DNA of 64,000 bases, taken from Bacteroidaceae bacterium. Lineage in GTDB: Bacteria > Bacteroidota > Bacteroidia > Bacteroidales > Bacteroidaceae. Below the pieces are notes generated by a model, which saw only the letters and a list, made by a program, of their open reading frames with translations, did not search any database and was not told where the DNA came from. Where the stretch lies: assembly GCA_017555875.1 (NCBI GenBank), contig JAFZFN010000006.1, positions 1-64,000 of the forward strand. The letters run 5' to 3'. The position numbers were made by a program, and so were the translations under genes. This document shows positions 25,246 to 32,953 of this stretch, in pieces (within the stretch, counting starts at the first letter, position 1; each line of letters starts with the position of its first letter).

Positions 25246-25322
25246 CGAGTTCTCTGAATCCTCCAAGTCCTCTGAGTCCTCTGAATCCTCCGAGTCCTCT
25301 GAATCCTCCAAGTCCTCCGTGC
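25246..25322. repeat. 9-bp minisatellite
   Basis: About eight tandem copies of a 9-base unit (TCCTCTGAR or TCCTCCRAG) between the MurU-like gene and the MATE promoter. Not in a gene. Such tracts vary in copy number by slippage. Confidence 0.7.
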
Positions 25323-25407
25323 CCCCCCGACAAAAAAACCAAACCAACCAGCACACACTCTGACATAAAATCATTAACTTTGCACTCAATAAACAAATAT
25401 ATACAGA

Positions 25408-26784
25408 ATGACTGAGAAGAAAATCCCTAGCGAGCTGGGGACCCGTCCCGTGGGCGAGCTACTGCGTCAGTATGCTCTTCCCTCCATCATCGCGATGTTG
25501 GCCGCATCGCTCTACAACATCGTTGACAGTATCTTCATCGGGCATGGCGTCGATGCTATGGCCCTTTCAGGACTTGCCGTAACGTTCCCCTTGATGAACA
25601 TCTCCACCGCTTTTGGTGCCATGGTGGGCATGGGTTCATCAACCCTCATCTCCGTAAAGTTAGGACAGAAAGACTATAAGATAGCCCAGCAGATTTTAGG
25701 CAATGCCGTGGTGATGAACATCGGCATGGGTGTGGTGTTCGCCATCGTGTCTCTGCTCTTCCTTGACCCCATCCTCTTCTTCTTTGGGGCCAGCGAGTCA
25801 TCCATCAGCTATGCCCGTGAGTACATGCAAATCATCCTTGTGGGCAACGTGATTACCCACATGTACTTTGGTTTCAATGCCCTATTGCGTTCGATGGGAC
25901 ATCCCAAGATGGCCATGCGTGCCACCATCCTCACGGTTCTCGTTAACACTGTGCTCGACCCTCTCTTCATTTTCGACACCATCAACCTGGGCTTCGTGCA
26001 ATTCGATGGTGCCGGCTGGGGTATCCGTGGAGCTGCTATTGCCACCGTGTTGTCACAGTGTATCTCGCTAGCATGGCAAGTGCGCGTCATGAGCGACAAG
26101 CGTGAACTCATCCATTTCAAGCGTGGCATCTATCGTCTCAAGAGTTACATCGTTAAGGAGGTGCTCACCATTGGCCTTTCGCCCTGCCTCATGAACCTCG
26201 CCTCATGCTTCGTGGTCATCTTCATCAATCGTGGTCTTGCCAACTATGGAGGCGACTATGCCGTAGGTGCTTATGGCATTGTACACAAGATGACCTTCAT
26301 CTTCGTGATGATTGTCATGGGATTCCAGCAAGCCATGCAACCCATTGCCGGCTACAACTACGGAGCCAAGGCCTACGACCGTGTCACCAAGGTGCTCAAG
26401 ATTACCATTGCCCTAGCCACTGGCGTCACCACCCTGGCCTTCCTCATCGGCGAGTTCGCCCCTGGTGCCGTAGCTCGCATCTTCACTTCCGATGCACAGA
26501 TGATTGAGATGGCCGTAGTGGGCATGCGCTACAACTGTTTGTTGTTCCCCATCGTAGGCTTCCAGATGGTTACCGGAAGTTTCTTCCAGAGCATCGCTCA
26601 GCCTGGCAAGTCCATCTTCCTCTCGCTGAGCCGCCAACTCTTGTTCCTCGTGCCGTTCATTATCATCTTCCCCCATTTCTGGGGCATCAATGGCGTGTGG
26701 ATAAGTCTTCCTGCATCTGACTTCGTGTCGGCCATATTCTCAGCCACTCTGTTGGGACATTTTTTCAAGAAACACAAAATGTAA
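25408..26784 (+). CDS. MATE family efflux transporter
   Basis: 458 residues, 12 predicted membrane segments. The MATE start is clear (LGTRPVGELLRQYALPSIIAML), with ALSGLAVTFPLM and the second-half repeat GFQQAMQPIAGYNYGA. These inner-membrane antiporters export drugs or metabolites with Na+ or H+. A TAACTTTG -7 box lies near 25373. The cytidylate-kinase-like gene follows after 15 bases. Confidence 0.9.
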   Translation: MTEKKIPSELGTRPVGELLRQYALPSIIAMLAASLYNIVDSIFIGHGVDAMALSGLAVTFPLMNISTAFGAMVGMGSSTLISVKLGQKDYKIAQQILGNAVVMNIGMGVVFAIVSLLFLDPILFFFGASESSISYAREYMQIILVGNVITHMYFGFNALLRSMGHPKMAMRATILTVLVNTVLDPLFIFDTINLGFVQFDGAGWGIRGAAIATVLSQCISLAWQVRVMSDKRELIHFKRGIYRLKSYIVKEVLTIGLSPCLMNLASCFVVIFINRGLANYGGDYAVGAYGIVHKMTFIFVMIVMGFQQAMQPIAGYNYGAKAYDRVTKVLKITIALATGVTTLAFLIGEFAPGAVARIFTSDAQMIEMAVVGMRYNCLLFPIVGFQMVTGSFFQSIAQPGKSIFLSLSRQLLFLVPFIIIFPHFWGINGVWISLPASDFVSAIFSATLLGHFFKKHKM

Positions 26785-26799
26785 AGAATCTAGAATATT

Positions 26800-27447
26800 A
26801 TGGATAAGAAACTCATCATCAACATTGGCCGCCAACTCGGTAGTGGTGGACGTAGCATTGCCGACATCCTGGCCCGTCACTATGGCATTACCGTCTATGA
26901 CCGTAAGCTCATTGAATTAGCCGCTAAGGAGAGCGGTCTCAGCCAAGAGTTTTTTGAGAATGCCGACGAGAAGAAATCTCACGGCTTCTTCCACTCCATA
27001 TTCTCGGCCCGCGCAGCAGCCAATGCGCTCGGTGGAGGCGACTCCTTCCTGAGCAATGATGCACTGTTCAAGGTGCAGAGCGACATCATACGCGACCTTG
27101 CCGAGCGCGAGTCGTGCATCTTCGTAGGACGCTGTGCCGACTACATCCTGCGCGAGCACCCCTGCTGCATCAACCTCTTCTTCACCGCCGACCTCCAAGA
27201 CCGCGTAGCACGCATGGCAGCCGAGAAGGGCATCACCGCTGAGCAGGCCGAGGAGCTCATCGAGAAGACCGACCGTCGCCGTGCCGACTACTACAACTAC
27301 TACAGCGGACAGACGTGGGGAGCAGCCGAAAACTACGACCTCTGCATCAACACCTCACACCTCGGCTTCGAGGGCACAGCTAAGATGCTCATTGAGTACA
27401 TCGAATCCAGAATGGGCACCCTCACCCCTATGGAGAAGGGCAAATAG
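26800..27447 (+). CDS. Cytidylate kinase-like protein
   Basis: A 215-residue protein of the cytidylate kinase-like family (PF13189): IINIGRQLGSGGRSIADILA is the P-loop region, followed by YDRKLIELAAKESGL and a LID-like DRRRADYYNYYSGQTWG. The family phosphorylates CMP or a related substrate, and members often sit beside MATE transporters in Bacteroidetes, as here. True substrate unknown. Confidence 0.85.
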   Translation: MDKKLIINIGRQLGSGGRSIADILARHYGITVYDRKLIELAAKESGLSQEFFENADEKKSHGFFHSIFSARAAANALGGGDSFLSNDALFKVQSDIIRDLAERESCIFVGRCADYILREHPCCINLFFTADLQDRVARMAAEKGITAEQAEELIEKTDRRRADYYNYYSGQTWGAAENYDLCINTSHLGFEGTAKMLIEYIESRMGTLTPMEKGK

Positions 27448-27507
27448 GAACGTCACGCAAAGCCCGAGTCCCCTCCCTCGAGGGAGGCTTAGGGTGGATC
27501 CCCTATC

Positions 27508-28008
27508 ATGAAGCGCATCGGCCTCCTCTCCGACACCCATGGCCACTGGGACGCACGCTACGCCCGGCACTTTGCCGAGTGTGACGAGGTGTGGCATGCC
27601 GGCGACATCGGCTCGCTCGAGGTGGCCGAAAGTTTCGAGGCCTTTCGCCCCTTCCGTGCCGTGCGTGGCAACATCGACGGAGGCGACATCCGCCTACGCT
27701 ACCCCGAGCAGCAGCGCTTCACCATCGAGGGAGTCGACGTGCTCATCAAGCACATCGGCGGCTACCCCGGACACTACGACCCCTCCATCCGCTCGGCACT
27801 GCGCGCCAACCCTCCCACCCTCTTCATCAGCGGCCACTCACACATCCTCCGCGTCATGCACGACCACGCCCTCAACACGCTCCACATCAACCCCGGTGCT
27901 GCAGGCATCCACGGTTTCCACAAGGTGCGCACCCTCGTGCGCTTCACCATCGCAGACGGCATCATCAGCGACCTCGAAGTGATAGAGCTGTCGCCCTTGG
28001 GCGAGTAG
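27508..28008 (+). CDS. YfcE/MJ0936-type metallophosphoesterase
   Basis: 166 residues with the calcineurin-like metal motifs in order: GLLSDTHGHWD, VWHAGDIGS, AVRGNID and LFISGHSHILRV, then LHINPGAAG. This is the small YfcE family, phosphodiesterases with two metal ions and no agreed physiological substrate. It follows a REP-like palindrome at 27465-27490 after the kinase-like gene. Confidence 0.88.
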   Translation: MKRIGLLSDTHGHWDARYARHFAECDEVWHAGDIGSLEVAESFEAFRPFRAVRGNIDGGDIRLRYPEQQRFTIEGVDVLIKHIGGYPGHYDPSIRSALRANPPTLFISGHSHILRVMHDHALNTLHINPGAAGIHGFHKVRTLVRFTIADGIISDLEVIELSPLGE

Positions 28009-28103
28009 CCCATAGTTCACCTCTCACGGCAGATGAATTGCTCGCGCAGGTACCCTCACACCACCAGCGCGGTACTCACAAACACACTCTTCCGAGCTCA
28101 TCT

Positions 28104-28177
28104 GCCAATGTGTCGCCAAGGACATCCAACTCACACCGAAACAATGCGTTATCGGCGACACTTTGCACGATTTTACA
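28104..28177. repeat. Cassette 2, left terminal inverted repeat
   Basis: Matches the reverse complement of 29151-29225. Block one is GCCAATGTGTCGCCAAGGA (18 of 19 identical), then 20 bases, then AATG...GGCGACA, then ACGATTTTACA (11 of 11). Only one 1-base indel is needed over 74 bp. An internal GTGTCGCC/GGCGACAC hairpin is present. Confidence 0.75.
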
Positions 28178-28270
28178 GTATGATACTCCCCCTGCTCACT
28201 TCGCGACATTGCTCCTACTTCTGCATTGTGGAAAACTCCAATATCATCACCATAATTTACTGCTTAAAAT

Positions 28271-28301
28271 TTGCAGATACCCATTTCTTTTCGTAATTTT
28301 G
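28271..28301 (+). promoter_or_regulatory. Promoter of cassette 2 HU-like gene
   Basis: TTGCA (28271-28275), exactly 18 bases, TAATTTTG (28294-28301): same boxes and spacing as cassettes 1 and 3. Confidence 0.7.
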
Positions 28302-28321
28302 TATAGTGCAAATTTGTTTGC

Positions 28322-28409
28322 CGAAGGCGAGCAGCAACGTTATCGAACACGAACGACAGCGATGTCATACGCGAACATCAACGTGACCGTTCGCGAACGA
28401 CAAGCAACA
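28322..28409. repeat. Cassette 2, 22-bp-period repeat array
   Basis: CGAAC recurs at 28350, 28372 and 28394, with a diverged CGAGC at 28328, all exactly 22 bp apart. The last unit centres on the perfect palindrome CGTTCGCGAACG (28388-28399), and the one before has GATGT/ACATC arms around CGCG. It begins about 20 bases after the -7 box, so it lies in the leader of the HU-like mRNA. Confidence 0.75.
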
Positions 28410-28459
28410 ACATCAAATACAAACAATAAAGCGAACATAAAGGAAGGAGAATTGCAACT

Positions 28460-29107
28460 ATGGCAACACGAAACTTCATACAGAAAGAGGCAGGCACTAT
28501 CGCCTACCAACTAAGAGAGAAGCACGACCTCCGTGGCGAGAGTGATACCGACAATCCGGCCCTGGCAGTAAGCGTCGTGGGCAGTCGCACGGTGACAGCC
28601 GACGAGCTGGCCAAGGAGATCGCCGCCTCATGCACCATCAAGGAGGCCGATGTGGCAGGCGTACTCACCGCACTGAGCCAGCGCGTGCAGAGCACCTTGC
28701 TCGATGGCAACCGCGTAGAGTTGGGCGCGATAGGCACACTCTCAGTCACCCTCACCTGCGGCAACAAGCACCGCGCCGACAAGGTCAAGGCACGCGACAT
28801 CAGCGTGCGCCGCATCGCCTTCACCCCCTCCAAGGAGCTGAGCAATGCCATGCGCAGCGCCAAGATGGTGAGCGCAGGCTCCACGCGCACCCAGCACCTC
28901 ACCGACGAGGACATCACAGCACGCCTCACCACCCACTTCGCCACGAACGACATCCTCTATCGCTCCGAAGTGGAGAGCCTCTGCAACTGCTCGCGCTACC
29001 GCGCCATGCAAATCATCGACACCCTCATCGAAGCAGGCAAGCTACGTGCCATTGGCCGCCGCAATAGCCGACACTACGCACCCGCAGAGGGTCATTTCGG
29101 CAAGTGA
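28460..29107 (+). CDS. HU-like DNA-binding protein with C-terminal helix-turn-helix-like domain (cassette 2)
   Basis: A 215-residue paralogue of the 4761 gene with the same plan: EAGTIAYQLREKHDLRGES, VTADELAKEIAAS, TLLDGNRVELGAIGTLSV, and a C-terminal LYRSEVESLCNCSRYRAMQ helix-turn-helix-like segment ending PAEGHFGK. The ATG at 28460 follows an A-rich leader. Unlike the paralogues it has no VapE or DUF3987 partner beside it. Inferred to bind its leader array. Confidence 0.8.
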   Translation: MATRNFIQKEAGTIAYQLREKHDLRGESDTDNPALAVSVVGSRTVTADELAKEIAASCTIKEADVAGVLTALSQRVQSTLLDGNRVELGAIGTLSVTLTCGNKHRADKVKARDISVRRIAFTPSKELSNAMRSAKMVSAGSTRTQHLTDEDITARLTTHFATNDILYRSEVESLCNCSRYRAMQIIDTLIEAGKLRAIGRRNSRHYAPAEGHFGK

Positions 29108-29129
29108 TCCCAAGCAACCCCAAACCCAC

Positions 29130-29178
29130 AATGGCGACAGATGAAAGAGGTGTAAAATCGTCCTCATCTGTCGCCATT
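29130..29178. terminator. Hairpin after cassette 2 HU-like gene
   Basis: Perfect 15-bp arms, AATGGCGACAGATGA (29130-29144) and its complement (29164-29178). It overlaps the right inverted repeat. Confidence 0.65.
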
Positions 29179-29225
29179 ATCTCATTATAGTAGTGTAGGT
29201 TATCCCTCCTTGGCGACACATCGGC
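29151..29225. repeat. Cassette 2, right terminal inverted repeat
   Basis: Inverted partner of 28104-28177. The pair encloses only the HU-like gene, its promoter and its array, a 1.1-kb unit. Confidence 0.75.
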
Positions 29226-29934
29226 ACATCACTACACCATAGGCTTATAGATAGAGTACATTCAGCTTCGCTGATAGTACTGTCCTGAACTGTCCCCTCT
29301 TCAAGGGGGACGAGTGTAGTGCAACGAAGTGAAACGTAACGGGGGGTAAGTTTGTGATTGGCCGTTCATCATGAGGTAAGAAATTCTGTACTCAAGGAAA
29401 ATAAACCCTAATTCATAACACCTAAATCCCAATTATTTACTAATTTTAGCTTGCTGCACAATCTGAAATTAGGCTACGCCTCGGAACCTTTAGGTCGCTG
29501 GCCGAGGCGAAAAATGCCGAAGGGAAAAGCAAATATGCAAATAAATTTGCTTTTTCTCTCGCTTTGCACTAATTTTGCATCGCCTGAGGGGAGAAATCCT
29601 CGGGTCAAGAATGCGTTTCTTGCTTTATCCTACATAGTAAAATCGCCAATTTTAAGTAGAAGGATAGAGACAGAGAATACGCTCATTCTGTTTTGTATAT
29701 GTACGCGTACAGCCTCACGCTGTACTTAGCTAAGGTATACAAACAGCGTGGGGTATTTGTTCTTCTGTTCATTTCTACTGCGGTGTTTGGCGATACCTAC
29801 TATGTGATGAGCGTGACAAGTCCTTACGCTTTTCTTGTATCCATAAACCAAGCACCAGATTGCCGCTGACTTTGGAGGACTTATAGGCAATAGTTGAAAC
29901 AATTAACTAATTATTAACTATAAGTTTACAATTT

Positions 29935-32076
29935 ATGCAAAAAACAAAACATTGGCTGATGATGATAGCGGTGCTATTGAGCAGTTTGGCGGCAAACGCA
30001 ACGACCTATTCGGATTGGACCTCCACCAATGAAGGGCAAGGCAGCACTACTTCGTCAAACATCTACACGATTACTGCCAGCGCGGGAGATATACTCACGT
30101 TTGATTGGTTGGTAAGTAGCGAAAGTAATTATGATTGGCTCACAGTAACACTAAATGGCTCAGAAATTCTAAAGAGAAGCGGAGAATATTCTGGCACCTA
30201 TCAACACACATTCACCTCTTCTGGCACCTATTTAATGACAGTAAGTTATACTAAGGATGAAAGTAACGATAGAAATGGTGATTATGCTAAGGTGTATAAT
30301 ATTACAACAGCAGGAATATTAGAATCGGGAACTTGTGGTACTAACCTTACTTGGAAACTAACTACTGAGCTGCATTTGATTGTTGAAGGACAGGGAAAAA
30401 TGCATGACTATTCAGATATGTATAATCCGCCTTGGTACTATTACGAAGTTTCGATGGAGAAGATCACCATATTAAATGGAGTTACTTCTATAGCGAGTTA
30501 TGCTTTCTATCATTGCAGCAACATCACCTCCATCACCATCCCCGAGAGTGTGACAAATATTGGGGAAAGGGCTTTCGGAGGTTGTAGGGGTGAACTTATT
30601 GTAAATTGTAACATACCCTCTGCGTCAAGTTATTCTTCTGGTGTATTCTATGGGAGCGATTTCACAAAGGTAACCATTGGAAAGGGTGTGAAGAATATTG
30701 GAGACTATGCTTTCTATGATTGTGACAAGCTCACCTCCATTACTATTCCCGAGAGTATGACGAATATTGGGAGCTATGCTTTTTATGGTTGTGACAAACT
30801 CACCTCCATTACTATTCCTTATAATGTAACGAGCATCGGAGAATGGGCTTTCGGATATTGCTATAGCCTCGCTTCCATCACCATTCCTAGGCGTGTGACG
30901 AGCATTGAAGACGGTACTTTCTTTTATTGCAGCAACCTCACCTCCATAACCATTCCAAAGAGTGTAACGAGCATTAGGGAAAGGGCATTTTCTAATTGCA
31001 GCAGCCTAACCTCCATCAACATCCCCGAGGGCGTGACGAGCATTGGAGAGAGTGCTTTCCATAGTTGCAGTAGCCTCACCTCCATCAACATCCCCGAGGG
31101 CGTGACGAGCATTGGAGGCGGTGCTTTCTATGGTTGCAGTAGCCTCACCTCCATCACCATTCCCAATACTGTAACAAATATTCAGTACAATTCTTTCTTT
31201 GGTTGCAGCAAACTTACGACAATCACTATTCCTGAGAGCGTAACGAGCATTGGAAGTGGTGCATTCCGAGATTGCAATAGCCTTACCTCCATTACTATTC
31301 CTTATAATGTGACAAGTATTGGCGATTACGCGTTCTCTTTTATTGAAAATCACCTAGATATAACACTTTGTTCTAATCCTAAAATTGAAGCAAACGCATT
31401 CAAAGGATCCAACTATAGCATTCATCTTATCCTTAATGATGATAATGCCATCGATTTTGAGACAACCAATATTAACACATTTGACGATATCACCTACAAT
31501 AGAACACTTGCAACAGGTAAATACGGCACTATCATGCTCCCCTTCGCTCCCAATGCCGAGAGCTTGGAGGACTTTGCTTTCTTTGCTTTGAGCAGCAATG
31601 ATGGCGAATACCTTCTCTTTGATGAGGTAGCAGAACCTCAAGCGAACACTCCCTACCTCTATACATTGCGCGAAGGCAAGGAGGCTAAACAGATAACAGG
31701 TGGCTCAACAACAATCTCATCAGAAATCGTTACACCCGAGATGGATGGATGGAAGACCGTTGGCTCATTCACTAACCAAACGATTATAACCGAAGAGGAT
31801 GCTGAAAACAACTATTATGCTTATACCTCAGCCGACAATCAATTGCACCGCGTGACCAAGAAGTTGACCGTGAAGCCTTATCGCGCATACTTCACTGCAA
31901 ACGGTAGTCAGCCTGCACAGTTGGCAATCCGCACTCGCGGTGGAGATGTTACCGTCATCGATGCAGCCGAGGTAGAGGACTTGGCACCTGCGGTATACTA
32001 TGACCTCAGCGGTCGCCGCGTTGACAACCCCACAAAGGGAATGTACATCGTAAACGGAAAGAAGGTTATACTCTAA
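29935..32076 (+). CDS. BspA-like leucine-rich-repeat surface protein
   Basis: 713 residues. Signal peptide MQKTKHWLMMIAVLLSSLAANA, an N-terminal beta domain to about residue 125, then some 13 LRR_5 repeats of 23 residues (pattern LTSITIPESVTSIG..AFYGC) to about 480, a beta-rich region and a C-terminal YYDLSGRRVDNP...GMYIVNGKKVIL that resembles a short type IX sorting signal. Related BspA proteins bind host matrix proteins. Several neighbouring 69-bp DNA repeats (31009-31150) are almost identical, so repeat number may vary. Confidence 0.88.
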   Translation: MQKTKHWLMMIAVLLSSLAANATTYSDWTSTNEGQGSTTSSNIYTITASAGDILTFDWLVSSESNYDWLTVTLNGSEILKRSGEYSGTYQHTFTSSGTYLMTVSYTKDESNDRNGDYAKVYNITTAGILESGTCGTNLTWKLTTELHLIVEGQGKMHDYSDMYNPPWYYYEVSMEKITILNGVTSIASYAFYHCSNITSITIPESVTNIGERAFGGCRGELIVNCNIPSASSYSSGVFYGSDFTKVTIGKGVKNIGDYAFYDCDKLTSITIPESMTNIGSYAFYGCDKLTSITIPYNVTSIGEWAFGYCYSLASITIPRRVTSIEDGTFFYCSNLTSITIPKSVTSIRERAFSNCSSLTSINIPEGVTSIGESAFHSCSSLTSINIPEGVTSIGGGAFYGCSSLTSITIPNTVTNIQYNSFFGCSKLTTITIPESVTSIGSGAFRDCNSLTSITIPYNVTSIGDYAFSFIENHLDITLCSNPKIEANAFKGSNYSIHLILNDDNAIDFETTNINTFDDITYNRTLATGKYGTIMLPFAPNAESLEDFAFFALSSNDGEYLLFDEVAEPQANTPYLYTLREGKEAKQITGGSTTISSEIVTPEMDGWKTVGSFTNQTIITEEDAENNYYAYTSADNQLHRVTKKLTVKPYRAYFTANGSQPAQLAIRTRGGDVTVIDAAEVEDLAPAVYYDLSGRRVDNPTKGMYIVNGKKVIL

Positions 32077-32091
32077 AAGGTTATACTCTAA
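32062..32091. repeat. 15-bp tandem duplication across the stop codon
   Basis: AAGGTTATACTCTAA occurs twice in a row; the first copy contains the stop of the BspA-like gene. Confidence 0.8.
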
Positions 32092-32122
32092 TATGAACAA
32101 TACAAACAACAAGAATACAACT

Positions 32123-32275
32123 ATGAAGACTGAATATATCAAGCCCGAGATTATGGTAGAAGAGGTAGAGATGGCTAACATGATTGCTACCTCAGTAAGA
32201 ATTGGTGAAGATGTGGAAGAAACCACCACTGACACCAATGGCCGTCGTGGCACATGGGGCGACTTGTGGGACTAA
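32123..32275 (+). CDS. Small peptide with conserved-type leader
   Basis: About 50 residues: MKTEYIKPEIMVEEVEMANM, then a Thr/Glu-rich stretch and the end GRRGTWGDLWD. A YIKPEI..EEVE start is common to small Bacteroidales peptides encoded near surface proteins, and the cut-like ANMIATS followed by a short C-terminus recalls exported or ribosomally made peptides. An ATG at 32093 would add 10 residues. No processing enzyme is adjacent. Function unknown. Confidence 0.55.
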   Translation: MKTEYIKPEIMVEEVEMANMIATSVRIGEDVEETTTDTNGRRGTWGDLWD

Positions 32276-32477
32276 CAATAGTTCTCCACACGCCAAACAA
32301 TCAAGTAGGTCGGGATTCCTGACCTACTTTTTTTGTAATTCGTACCGCCAAATCTCTCCCTTTTTCGTCGCATTTCTCCTTATGAGAGGCTAATAAATGC
32401 AAGAAGACGAACTTTTTGTATGAAAAAACTTGTTCTTCTATCGGTTTGTTCGGAAATAATGTATACATTTGCAGTTG

Positions 32478-32801
32478 ATGAGAAGAGAAGATTTTATCCA
32501 TAGCATCAAGAAGGTGGCAAAGGAGACTGCCCCTATGGGAACTCAAATTGTTTTGTTTGGGTCGCAGGCTCGTGGTGATGCTCGACAGGACTCGGATTGG
32601 GATATTCTTATACTCATAGACAAGGAAGAAAGGATTACCAATAGCGATTTTGACCGCATAGCCTATCCGTTTGTAGAACTAGGTTGGCATCTTGATGCGG
32701 ACATCAATCCAATACTCTACACCAAAAACGAATGGAAAAAGCGCTACTTCACACCATTCTATCAAAACGTAACTAAGGAGGGCATAGAACTATGGCATTA
32801 G
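32478..32801 (+). CDS. MNT-type nucleotidyltransferase (antitoxin-like)
   Basis: 107 residues. The minimal nucleotidyltransferase motif is IVLFGSQARGDARQDSDWDILILI, with the GS...DxD metal site, followed by DADINPILYT. MNT proteins pair with HEPN RNases as antitoxins that modify the toxin. The partner HEPN gene begins inside this gene's last codons but is truncated. A TTG at 32469 is an alternative start; a TACATTTG box ends just before the ATG, so the leader is very short. Confidence 0.8.
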   Translation: MRREDFIHSIKKVAKETAPMGTQIVLFGSQARGDARQDSDWDILILIDKEERITNSDFDRIAYPFVELGWHLDADINPILYTKNEWKKRYFTPFYQNVTKEGIELWH

Positions 32802-32953
32802 AAATGCTAGACAAACGTGCCATCATCGCCTACCGATTAGAAAAGGCAGATGCAGTGATGATAGAAGCTAAAGACAATGTAGGGTTGAAGCATTGGAATT
32901 TAGCGGCAAAGAAGAGAACTAAAAACTTAATCATAATACAATTAGAATCATGA
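32792..32953 (+). pseudogene. Truncated HEPN-domain toxin gene
   Basis: The first 43 codons read as a normal HEPN N-terminus (RAIIAYRLEKADAVMIEAKD, then GLKHWNLAA). Where the family continues with NRLYYACFH, the frame here gives KKRTKN and stops, so the catalytic RxxxxH region is gone. It overlaps the MNT gene by 10 bases and its stop overlaps the ATG of the mutase gene. The HEPN-MNT pair is therefore broken on the toxin side. Confidence 0.65.

Larger units (their letters stand above)
29108..29934. other. Long gene-free stretch
   Basis: Contains the cassette 2 right inverted repeat, a REP-like CCCC...GGGG palindrome near 29296-29312, a dispersed repeat at 29467-29499 that recurs near 59425, and promoter-like TAATTTTAG and TAATTTTGC boxes near 29443 and 29572. 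No gene is supported. Confidence 0.5.

Noticed and set aside
27591..28514. Plus-strand open frame of 307 codons rich in Arg, His and Pro
   Set aside because: It is a shifted reading of the metallophosphoesterase gene and cassette 2 DNA; the composition is not protein-like.
30480..31340. Regular 69-bp DNA repeats considered as non-coding satellite
   Set aside because: They stay in frame and encode 23-residue BspA-type repeats.
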